A stretch of DNA of 46,571 nt from Chthonomonas sp. UBA6659 (GTDB lineage Bacteria > Armatimonadota > Fimbriimonadia > Fimbriimonadales > Fimbriimonadaceae). Under the pieces are notes generated by a model. It made no database searches. It worked only from the letters and a program-made list of their open reading frames with translations, and was not told the origin of the DNA. Shown piece by piece: positions 1 to 7,734 of the stretch. Position numbers and translations under genes: made by a program. The DNA lies in NCBI GenBank assembly GCA_002455425.1, contig DKKT01000066.1, positions 10,941 to 57,511 on the forward strand, read 5' to 3'. Position 1 is the stretch's first letter, and every line of letters begins with the position of its first letter.

Positions 1-217
1 TCGAGAGCGGCCCCGCCGGGGGCCACAGACGCGTCCCTCCCGAGGCGCTCGGGAAGATCTCGAACGCGACGCTCGCCGTCGGGCTGGTCAGGGGCAACCC
101 GTTGGGCTGGGTGAGGCGCCCCTGATAATGGACCATCATTGGGGCGGACTGAGCGTGGGCGATCACCCCGGTGAGGGCGAGGGCGGCCACGGTGGCGAGA
201 TTCCGGAGGGCTTTCAT
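1..217 (-). CDS. Secreted fibre-like protein, N-terminal part only (cut by window edge)
   Basis: Only the first 72 codons are present; the gene runs off the left edge. The ATG at 217 is preceded by a good ribosome site (GAGGAGA). Residues 1-23 form a signal peptide ending in AHAQ. The mature part starts SAPMMVHYQGRLTQPNG, the same opening as the fibre proteins at 236-1978, 6340-7722 and 7735-9378. Its DNA is almost identical to 7503-7722, so it is a recent paralogue of the 6340-7722 gene and probably also ends in an S74 chaperone domain, although that end is not visible. It lies 18 bases after the stop of the 236-1978 gene and is most likely the fourth gene of operon B. Confidence 0.85.
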   Translation of the reverse strand, partial: MKALRNLATVAALALTGVIAHAQSAPMMVHYQGRLTQPNGLPLTSPTASVAFEIFPSASGGTRLWPPAGPLS

Positions 218-235
218 CGTTTTGGATTCTCCTCG

Positions 236-1978
236 TCAGCGGGCGGCTTTCGACTCGAGCGCGCGGAGCCGCGCCTCGAACCCCGCGTTTTGGCGGCGGA
301 GCCGCTCGTTCTCGCGAGTAAGCGCCCCTTGGTGCTTTCTCAAGGCGTCGATCTGGTTCTGCTGCTCGCGGATCGCTTCTGTGGCTAGCGCGTCGAACTC
401 GGAGGTGCTAAGGCCCTTGTACGTTTCCGTCATTTGAGAGACCCAGTTAGGGAAAACGGCCTCCACTTCTTGAGCGACGAACCCTACCCTTCGGCCAGGC
501 GGAAGGCCCTTCAAGAGCTCCTGACGATACTCGTACGAATGGCCATGGAGCGATAGGAGCCTTGGAAGTGCCGATTCGATCGGTCCAAGATTCTTCTTCA
601 GCCGACGGTCCGACGGACTATTCCAGGCAGTGGTTCCTCCGGCCGGGCCATTTGAATACAAGGTATAAGTCGCGCTTGGTCCGCCGCCAACCCCTAGCTT
701 GTTCGTAAAGTAGGAGTTTCCATCCGATTGAATTCGAAACCGATGCGTCAGTGGAAATCCGACTCCGGGCCTGGTGTAGAAGTCCAAGCTCCCGACCTGA
801 TCCGTACTCCCGAAGACCAGACTTCCCTTGATCGAAGCCATCGGGCTGCCAGCGTAAGCAGAAAAGGAGAGTTCGCCGCCTGCGCCCCCCACATTCCCGC
901 CTTCGCTCAATTGTAGAGTCGTAGAAGCGACGTTCGTCCCGATGCCTACGTGGCTGTTGGGGCCGATCCACATGGCGGGTGATACGCCTGTGGCTGGAAA
1001 CGCAGCGATATCGAGCCCACCGTTGAAATACCCAAACCGGAAAGACTGTGTCTGGGTGTTGTTCCGAATGGCCAGCCCCTGCTCGTACGCGCCTGGGGAG
1101 GTGCGAATCGTAAGCGGGTCAAGCGCCGACGCGCCGTATAGGGACACGAAACCACTCAGGAGATTGATCTGCAAGGGGATTCCGGAGTAGTTTCCATTGG
1201 CGTAGCGAAGCAACTTGAGATCGTCGTTACTGCCCCCAACATCCGATCGTTGTCCCCAGACCCATGAGTTGCCATACCCAACGCGGTTGATCTCCAGCGA
1301 CGGATTGTGACCTCGAATCCTTAAGTTGCTACTATTCCCGACCACATCAAGATAGCTAACCTGGTTTGGATCGCCAAAGGCCGTGTAGGGGGCGACGCCA
1401 TAGAGTCCATTTCCTGGCGCGTCGAGATAAAGCCTCCCTTCCGAGACCTTGGCAAGGGAGGTTCGATCCAAGGCGAGATCATTCGATCCGACGGTATTGT
1501 CCTGGATCTTGGCCGACGTGACCGCGTTATTCGCGAGCTTCGGCGTCGTAATCGCGCCGTCGATCACGGTGTTCGCCTGCTGGGAAAGGATCGACCACGG
1601 GACGCTGACGATCGGCTGGCGCGGACCGACGGGTTGGGCTTGCCCATGAATCGAGAGTTCGAGGTAGACGATTCCGGTCTGGAACACGGACTGGGTGAGT
1701 CCTGGCATCCCGATCGACGTATCCCCAAGCATCACGGAGAAAATGCCGCCATTGCGCAGGATCACCGGTCGTGGCCCGGAATCCCACAGCGCCGTGCCGC
1801 CGGAGGCGGTCGGGAAGATTCGCATTGTGACGGTCGCGGTCGGGGTGGTCAGGGGCAACCCGTTGGCCTGGGTGAGTCGCCCCTGATAGTGAACCATCAT
1901 CGGGGCCGACTGGGCGTGAGCGGTGATGGCCGCGAGCCCGAGAGCGATCGTGCCAAAGAGTCTCTTCATGGTCTTCAT
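236..1978 (-). CDS. Secreted fibre-like protein with C-terminal peptidase S74 (intramolecular chaperone) domain
   Basis: 580 residues if started at the ATG at 1978, which has GGGAG seven bases upstream; a TTG two codons earlier is less likely. Signal peptide to about residue 23 (AHAQ), then the conserved MMVHYQGRLT opening, a beta-rich N-terminal domain ending near 'VPWSILSQQA', a short repeat stretch (DGAITTPKLANNAVTSAKI) of the kind that forms trimeric stalks, and a long central region. The C-terminal ~125 residues are a peptidase S74 domain: SDRRLK places the family's Ser/Lys dyad at about S456 and K461, followed by GFVAQEVE and a coiled coil. In known members this domain trimerises the fibre and cuts itself off. 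Third gene of operon B. No phage genes are nearby, so a surface role is inferred. Confidence 0.88.
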   Translation of the reverse strand: MKTMKRLFGTIALGLAAITAHAQSAPMMVHYQGRLTQANGLPLTTPTATVTMRIFPTASGGTALWDSGPRPVILRNGGIFSVMLGDTSIGMPGLTQSVFQTGIVYLELSIHGQAQPVGPRQPIVSVPWSILSQQANTVIDGAITTPKLANNAVTSAKIQDNTVGSNDLALDRTSLAKVSEGRLYLDAPGNGLYGVAPYTAFGDPNQVSYLDVVGNSSNLRIRGHNPSLEINRVGYGNSWVWGQRSDVGGSNDDLKLLRYANGNYSGIPLQINLLSGFVSLYGASALDPLTIRTSPGAYEQGLAIRNNTQTQSFRFGYFNGGLDIAAFPATGVSPAMWIGPNSHVGIGTNVASTTLQLSEGGNVGGAGGELSFSAYAGSPMASIKGSLVFGSTDQVGSLDFYTRPGVGFPLTHRFRIQSDGNSYFTNKLGVGGGPSATYTLYSNGPAGGTTAWNSPSDRRLKKNLGPIESALPRLLSLHGHSYEYRQELLKGLPPGRRVGFVAQEVEAVFPNWVSQMTETYKGLSTSEFDALATEAIREQQNQIDALRKHQGALTRENERLRRQNAGFEARLRALESKAAR

Positions 1979-1996
1979 CGTCAATCTCCCGATCGT

Positions 1997-3532
1997 TCAG
2001 CGGCCGATGCGCGCTTCGAGCGCCTTTAGCCTGGCGTCGAGTTCCCGATTCTTTCGCTGCAGCCCCTCGATCTGGGCTTGCTGTTCTTTCCCCGCCTCGA
2101 TTAGCAGAGCCACCAGCCGATCGTATGCGACGCCAATGGCCTTGCCTTGCTGATCTACGCTCACCACTTCCGGAATTACTGTTGCCACATCTTCTGCGAT
2201 CAAACCGATATCTTCGCCGCCGCCTTGGGTGGACTTCCAGCGGAAGCGAACCCCCTCAAGACGATTCAGAAGTCCGATCGGATTGCTGATGGAACGAATC
2301 TTCTCTTTCAGGCGGCGTGAGGAGTAGTTATCCCACCGATTCGCGATTCCACGCCCGGTAGAGTCGGCAATGTTGGGAAGCGTTAAGGCGTACGTCCCAT
2401 TGTTATCACCGTTGATCGAAACCTGATTGCCCCGAATGCGCCCTGCAACGTGAAGAAGGGAGGCAGGATCCTCCGTTCCGATTCCGACGCGTCCCTGAGG
2501 CGTAACCACCATGCGGCGCACTGAGCCAGTTTGAAAGATCAGCTTGTTGCCCGCCGCGATCCCAGCTTCGCTCCAATGTTGGAACGGGTTGATCCAAACT
2601 ACGGTTCCGTCTTGATACAGAAGCGTGCCGTTGATTCCGTGCATCCAGCCGCCCATGAAAAGGTCTTGGAGTCGTGCGTTGCCGTTGACATCTAGGCGTT
2701 GAGTTGGGCTGCTCGTACCGATGCCGACGTTACCCGAGATGAAGGCGTTGCCGACTCCCCAATCCTGGCCCGAAGGGGCGTATCCTACAAGAAAGCTATT
2801 CGCCGTGGAGAGTACCTGTGCGGACGAGACCGCAGAGAACCTCATGCCATACCCTTCCACGAGTCGGACGCTCGCTCGGCCGTCCGGAGCGGAGCCTCCA
2901 CCCATGAAGTAGAGGCCATTCGTGGCAATACTCCCAAATGTGTCAGTGGAAAGGGAGTAAGGCAACGCAGGGGAAGCGAGGTAGTTGCTAGTGAGCTTGG
3001 CAAGGGACGCCGCATCGGAAGCGAGCCTAGTGCTGTCTATGGAGTTGACGCTGATCTTCGGTTGCGAGACCGAACCATCTGCCAACTTCGGTCCCGTGAT
3101 CGCTCCATCGCTGACGGTTTCTGCCATGTAGGCAAACGGCACCGTCGCAATCTGCTGTCGAGGCGTAAGAGGCGGTGAACCTTGGGGTTCAATCTCGAGC
3201 CATGCGGAGCGGAGCAAGCCGTTCAACGTAAAGACCGAAGGCGTAAGGATGGGCATGCCCCCGCTTCCGAGAAGCACCGAAAAGACGCCTCCTCGAACGG
3301 GTACGGTGATGGTACCGGAGTCCCAAATTGGGCTTCCGCCAGTCGGCCCGCCAAACAGCCGCAGGGTCAGCGTGACGTTTCCATCGGCGATCGGATTGCC
3401 CGTCGCCGTGGTCAACCGCCCCTGGTAATTGATGAAGGATGGGACGGCTTGCCCGTGGGCGAAAGGTGTGCCGGCAAGAGACGCAAAAGTCAAAGCCAAA
3501 GCTAGGGTCAAAGTTCTGATTTTCTTATTCAT
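1997..3532 (-). CDS. Secreted fibre-like protein with C-terminal peptidase S74 domain
   Basis: 511 residues, ATG at 3532 with AGAGGA upstream. A signal peptide of about 27 residues (ending FAHGQ) precedes a 'FINYQGRLT' opening, a diverged version of the one in the neighbours. A stalk-like repeat stretch (DGAITGPKLADGSVSQPKI) follows at about 140-170; its DNA nearly matches the gene at 7735-9378. The S74 domain starts near residue 404 with SSRRLK, keeping Ser and Lys five residues apart (S404/K409), followed by IGLIAEDVA and a C-terminal coiled coil rich in E, Q, R and L. Second gene of operon B, 38 bases after the HAF/Ig-like gene. The coiled coil differs from that of the other S74 proteins here, so it may form its own homotrimer (inference). 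Confidence 0.88.
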   Translation of the reverse strand: MNKKIRTLTLALALTFASLAGTPFAHGQAVPSFINYQGRLTTATGNPIADGNVTLTLRLFGGPTGGSPIWDSGTITVPVRGGVFSVLLGSGGMPILTPSVFTLNGLLRSAWLEIEPQGSPPLTPRQQIATVPFAYMAETVSDGAITGPKLADGSVSQPKISVNSIDSTRLASDAASLAKLTSNYLASPALPYSLSTDTFGSIATNGLYFMGGGSAPDGRASVRLVEGYGMRFSAVSSAQVLSTANSFLVGYAPSGQDWGVGNAFISGNVGIGTSSPTQRLDVNGNARLQDLFMGGWMHGINGTLLYQDGTVVWINPFQHWSEAGIAAGNKLIFQTGSVRRMVVTPQGRVGIGTEDPASLLHVAGRIRGNQVSINGDNNGTYALTLPNIADSTGRGIANRWDNYSSRRLKEKIRSISNPIGLLNRLEGVRFRWKSTQGGGEDIGLIAEDVATVIPEVVSVDQQGKAIGVAYDRLVALLIEAGKEQQAQIEGLQRKNRELDARLKALEARIGR

Positions 3533-3570
3533 CGTGATGTCCTCTTAGGTTTGATGCCTCTCCGCTTAGT

Positions 3571-6024
3571 TCACTTTCCGAACAGCCCGAACGCCCTTAC
3601 CGTGTTGGCCCAGAATCCGTGATTCATGACCAACTGGGGGCTGATCGATTGGTCGCGCCGGAGGGCCGGCAGATAAGGGTTGGCGACGATCGGCTCGCCG
3701 AAGGTGCCGTCCACAAAACTGAAGGGTGGGGTTCCAGAACTGACGCTCATCCGCCCGTGACCCGCCGAAATCACCGATGTGGATAGGGTCCACGGTCTTC
3801 CATCGCCGTTCGCCCGAACGAGAAGGACCCCGTTGTCGTGGGCGCCGGTGATGGCACCGTCGCCCCAAAAGACTGCCGTGATGAGGTAGTCGATGTTGGC
3901 CGGGTTCCCCGGGACATCGAAGTAGACACTTGCCATCCCGAAGTCGTCAGTTCTAACGGGCGATCCCTTGATCGGAAGACTTGGGAAACCGGGAATGCTG
4001 TAAAGGAAATGGATGGCGGCGCCTCGAATCGGGGCTCCAGTCGCCGCCACGTTGAGCTGACTACTCAGCAGCACTCTCTGTCCTGGCCGGACGGCGTAGA
4101 GCGAAGTGTTGAAGTCATTGTCGAGGGCCAGAGCCAGCGTTGCGTTCGCGGTGGTAGTCAGGGTGGTCGTATTGCTCCCACACCCGGCGAAGTACGGATA
4201 GGTATCCCCCGAAAGTCTGCCTGAGTAAACGGCGCGCAACGTCCGTACGCCAACGCCGAGGCGCGGATCGATGTTCCAGTTTGTCGTCGCCACGCCCGAG
4301 GCGTTGGTCGTTGCCGGAATTCTGAAGGTGTCACCTCCGTAAGAGACCTCGAATTGGATCTCCTGATTCGCGAGAGGCTCATTCTGGGCATCGTTTGTGG
4401 TCAGAGTGCCCTGGAGCGTGACGTTGCCCGCCAGTGTGCCCGTCGCAGGGAGAACGACGAGCTTCGTTGGCAAGTTGTTGACGAATACGAACGTGCTGAC
4501 CGAGGGGCGGTTGTAGCCGCCGAATACTCCCCGGACCTCGATTCGCTTACCCGCGTCTTGACGGGTGAACGACCTGCTGATCGCAGTGCTGGTGGAAGAA
4601 TTGATCGGGATCGTAACGGGAATCTGCTCGCTGATTCCGGGCCCAATGAGGTCTATGCGCGGCGCGTTCTGGCCTGTTGGTGAGATCTCTGCCCGCTGAT
4701 CTTGAGCATAGGTGCCATTTCCGGTTCGATTGAGGTACTGCAGCTCCAGCGTCAAATCCGTGGAAGCCCCCGGGTTGAGGTTGAGGACGGTCGAGCGCAC
4801 GCCTCCGATCGCCAATCCAGGGTTGCCGTCGCCAAAGGTAATCGCTCGGGCTACAACGGCTTGGCTGCGCTGGTTGCTGTTCGCACGACCGATGAGCGCA
4901 ATTGAGGGAACTTGGCTGAGGTTCGGATCCGGCGAGAGGGTCTCGAAGTTGTTGAGGCCACGCGCGGAGCGGATTTGGCCCGATGTATAGCCGAATTCGG
5001 ATGACGCGCGCCCAAAGTTGATCTGCAACATCGGGCCAGGCTGTCCCGCGATGTCGAGGTCGATGACGAACGGCCTGGTTACACCGAAGTCCTGGGACTC
5101 GCCGACCAACCGGCCGTTGTCGTTGATCGCGAAGGCCGAAGAGGCACTGCCTATCCCGCCATCCAGACTTCCAAGCTCCACCAGATTCGTTCCGGCCGTC
5201 GACAGAAATGCCCGGCGAAGGCTTGTGAAGGTGATAAACCCGACCATCTGGCCGGAGCGATTGACTCCATAGGCGATCGACTCACCCGTAGCGTTGGGTG
5301 GCTTGGGAAGAGCCTGCGCCGTCCAGTTCCCCGCAACCAAGGTCCACCGTGCGGCGAATCTCTGTCCATCAGAGCCGGTGACGAACCCACACGCATAGAC
5401 GTTCGAGCCTGGATCACCGGAGTCTACGGAGAATGCGTGGCTCGCATTGTTGGCGAAGGTGACGCTACCGATCGGGGGCGGATCAGGCAAGGTGGTCACT
5501 AATCCGCTTGCAGCTCTGAAGAACGCTCGGGGCACCCCTGACACGAGCCGGTAGCCGACGATATTGCCCTGCTCGTCAATGTCCTGGGCTCGACCGACCC
5601 ACGTGGCATCGAGCGCAACGCCTGGGTCGGTCGGGGATAGCCATCGAACCGGCCGCTCGACGCCACCGAACACGCCATATCCGACAATCTGCTCAGTGTT
5701 GTTCAGCGCCATTGCGACGCTTGCGGTCGATCCCGGGAGAGCCAACACCGCAGGACGAAAGTTCGCCGGAGTGCTATCGGGATTGGTCAGGCCGAGATAC
5801 CAGTATATCGCTTGGGGAAGACCCGTCTCTGACGTGCTCTGCCAGCCAACAACGAAGTTATCGTCGTTGACATCGAACGCCTGAGAGGAGCCCGCTCCGT
5901 TATTGGGAGCTCCAATGTAACGCAGGTTGTACTGATCCTGGGTGTATTGTCCGTGTGCGCCGCCCATGGTCACCAAGACCAAGATGGCCGCAACGCATCC
6001 CACTTCAAAGAGTCTTCGCAACAC
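3571..6024 (-). CDS. Secreted HAF-repeat and Ig-like domain protein, operon B
   Basis: About 817 residues from a GTG at 6024, chosen because AGGGGG lies six bases upstream and a signal peptide (hydrophobic core AAILVLVTMGGAHG) follows at once. The open frame extends further upstream but without signal or ribosome site. Residues ~30-330 hold HAF-type repeats with phrases such as AFAINDNGRLVGES and YGVNRSGQMVG. The C-terminal half holds at least two Ig-like beta domains, one with NWNIDPRLGVGVRTLRAVYSG. It is a full-length paralogue of the 9394-11922 protein, with the same domain order and the same 'P.YP.F.GC' motif after the Ig domain. First gene of operon B, with a strong promoter 140 bases upstream. 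Function unknown; exported, probably at the surface. Confidence 0.85.
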   Translation of the reverse strand: MLRRLFEVGCVAAILVLVTMGGAHGQYTQDQYNLRYIGAPNNGAGSSQAFDVNDDNFVVGWQSTSETGLPQAIYWYLGLTNPDSTPANFRPAVLALPGSTASVAMALNNTEQIVGYGVFGGVERPVRWLSPTDPGVALDATWVGRAQDIDEQGNIVGYRLVSGVPRAFFRAASGLVTTLPDPPPIGSVTFANNASHAFSVDSGDPGSNVYACGFVTGSDGQRFAARWTLVAGNWTAQALPKPPNATGESIAYGVNRSGQMVGFITFTSLRRAFLSTAGTNLVELGSLDGGIGSASSAFAINDNGRLVGESQDFGVTRPFVIDLDIAGQPGPMLQINFGRASSEFGYTSGQIRSARGLNNFETLSPDPNLSQVPSIALIGRANSNQRSQAVVARAITFGDGNPGLAIGGVRSTVLNLNPGASTDLTLELQYLNRTGNGTYAQDQRAEISPTGQNAPRIDLIGPGISEQIPVTIPINSSTSTAISRSFTRQDAGKRIEVRGVFGGYNRPSVSTFVFVNNLPTKLVVLPATGTLAGNVTLQGTLTTNDAQNEPLANQEIQFEVSYGGDTFRIPATTNASGVATTNWNIDPRLGVGVRTLRAVYSGRLSGDTYPYFAGCGSNTTTLTTTANATLALALDNDFNTSLYAVRPGQRVLLSSQLNVAATGAPIRGAAIHFLYSIPGFPSLPIKGSPVRTDDFGMASVYFDVPGNPANIDYLITAVFWGDGAITGAHDNGVLLVRANGDGRPWTLSTSVISAGHGRMSVSSGTPPFSFVDGTFGEPIVANPYLPALRRDQSISPQLVMNHGFWANTVRAFGLFGK

Positions 6025-6339
6025 AAGTATCCCCCTGAGGTGATTTTCGAAGCGCTGGTGATGACCGTCGCCCCGAGATTCATGGTCCTTCCGGCGGTTC
6101 GAAGGCTGTGACAAGGATCGCACATCCGTGAAACGTGGACCTCGCCTCCATCTCTCCGGACTCCACTATACATGACTTTCTTGCAGGTGCCAAATGGGGC
6201 GTCCGGTCTCGACTCCGGGGGCGATGTCGGTGTCGCCGGCCGATATGGCGAGCACGGAGTTCGAGCCGGAAGGCGAGTAGGAACGCGGCCCAACAACGCC
6301 TCCTCCGGCATCCGTGAGGGGTTTCCTTCTCTCTTGGCG
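6025..6339 (-). other. Intergenic region between operon A and operon B
   Basis: 315 bases without a credible gene. It holds the operon B promoter and a 5' leader of about 130 bases before the GTG at 6024. No clear intrinsic terminator for operon A was found here, so read-through from A into B is possible. Confidence 0.6.
6165..6193 (-). promoter_or_regulatory. Sigma70-type promoter for operon B
   Basis: On the minus strand TTGGCA (6188-6193) and TATAGT (6165-6170) are separated by exactly 17 bases. Start of transcription is predicted near 6158. The -10 box and its flanks (TGTATAGTG) match the operon A promoter. Confidence 0.7.
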
Positions 6340-7722
6340 TCAGCGACGTCGGACTTCGCGCAAGATCGCCTCGATCTTCCGGTCCTGCGCCTCGAGCCTC
6401 GACTTCAACTCGCCATTCTCCTTGCGGAGGGTCTCGATCTGGTTCTGCTGCTCGCGGAAGGCTTCGACGGTAAGGGCATCGAATCCCGAATCAAAACTAA
6501 TCGTCTTGTAACCGTTCGGCTTGGTCACGACCCACTCTGGGAAGGACTCTTCGACCTCCTGGGCAATGAAGCCCCTTCGCATCCCCGGACGTTCGTTGAG
6601 CGCCTTCGGGTCCTTGAATCGGTAGTTGACGCCTCGAAGCGACAACAACATCTGGAGGGCGTCGTCCAGGGGTGAGATATCCGTCTTCAGGCGGCGGTCG
6701 GAGTTGAGGTCGGCCCATGGGCCTCCACCAGGCTTGAGTGCCGTGCCACAGGTCATGGTCAAAAGGCCGGTGTAAGAACCGATGAGGTTAAAGCTCCGGG
6801 CATAGAGGCTGATATCTTGATCGGCTTGTGTACTGACGTTCCAGTTTGCACCGCTACTGTGACCGAACTGGAGCGTTTTCCCACCGTCACCCTGGATGAC
6901 CAGCTTGTCTTGCGGGTTCGTCGTACCGATGCCGACGTTGCCCGTGCCCGTATTCATCGTGAGGCCCCAGCCGGCACCTTTGCCGCCGTAGAGCCCAACG
7001 TATCCTCCTCCCTCGTCCGTGAGCCCGATGCCGCCCGCATCGTTGTTGCCGCTATCGTTGAAGAAAATCCCGCCTGGATATCCGGGAATCGTGTCCGACC
7101 GGATCCTCCCATTGACTTGGAGCCGCGCGGTACCGAGGTAGGGCTCCGGTCCTATAACGACGGCCGTTGTGACGCCGTTGGTCGCGATCCGTGCAACTCC
7201 GCCCGTCACCAGAAGAAGGCTGCCGGCGTCGCTGGCCAGCTTGTTGCTGGTGACCGCCCCGTCCGCCAACTTCGGCGTCGAAATCGCTCCATCCGCGACG
7301 GTGGTCGCCTGCTGGGAGAGGATCGACCAGGGGACGCTGACGATCGGCTGGCGCGGGCCGACGGCGGTCCCGGCGATCGAGATCTGCAGGTAGGCGATGC
7401 CCTGTTGGAAGACGCTCTGGGTCAACGCGGGCATTCCCGGGATCGAGGTGTCGCCGAGCATCACCGAGAAGATGCCGCCGTTCCTCAGAACCACCGTATA
7501 GCTCGAGAGCGGCCCCGCCGGGGGCCACAGACGCGTCCCTCCCGAGGCGCTCGGGAAGATCTCGAACGCGACGCTCGCCGTCGGGGAGGTCAGGGGCAGC
7601 CCGTTGGGTTGGGTGAGGCGACCCTGATAGTGGACCATCATCGGGGCCGATTGGGCGTGGGCGATCACCCCGGCGAGGGCGAGGGCGGCGACGGTGGCAA
7701 ATTTGAGGAGAATGGACTTCAT
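6340..7722 (-). CDS. Secreted fibre-like protein with C-terminal peptidase S74 domain
   Basis: 460 residues, ATG at 7722 with AAGGAAG upstream. Signal peptide of 24 residues (ending AHAQ), then SAPMMVHYQGRLTQPNG. The N-terminal domain ends at 'VPWSILSQQATTV' and is followed by a short stalk repeat (DGAISTPKLADGAVTSNKL). A glycine-rich beta region leads to the S74 domain at about 341-460: SDRRLK gives S341 and K346, followed by GFIAQEVEESFPEW and a coiled coil. Third and last gene of operon A, 12 bases after its predecessor. Its first 220 bases are nearly identical to the truncated gene at 1-217, which marks recent duplication of the 5' end. Confidence 0.88.
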   Translation of the reverse strand: MKSILLKFATVAALALAGVIAHAQSAPMMVHYQGRLTQPNGLPLTSPTASVAFEIFPSASGGTRLWPPAGPLSSYTVVLRNGGIFSVMLGDTSIPGMPALTQSVFQQGIAYLQISIAGTAVGPRQPIVSVPWSILSQQATTVADGAISTPKLADGAVTSNKLASDAGSLLLVTGGVARIATNGVTTAVVIGPEPYLGTARLQVNGRIRSDTIPGYPGGIFFNDSGNNDAGGIGLTDEGGGYVGLYGGKGAGWGLTMNTGTGNVGIGTTNPQDKLVIQGDGGKTLQFGHSSGANWNVSTQADQDISLYARSFNLIGSYTGLLTMTCGTALKPGGGPWADLNSDRRLKTDISPLDDALQMLLSLRGVNYRFKDPKALNERPGMRRGFIAQEVEESFPEWVVTKPNGYKTISFDSGFDALTVEAFREQQNQIETLRKENGELKSRLEAQDRKIEAILREVRRR

Positions 7723-7734
7723 AGCGGAACTTCC

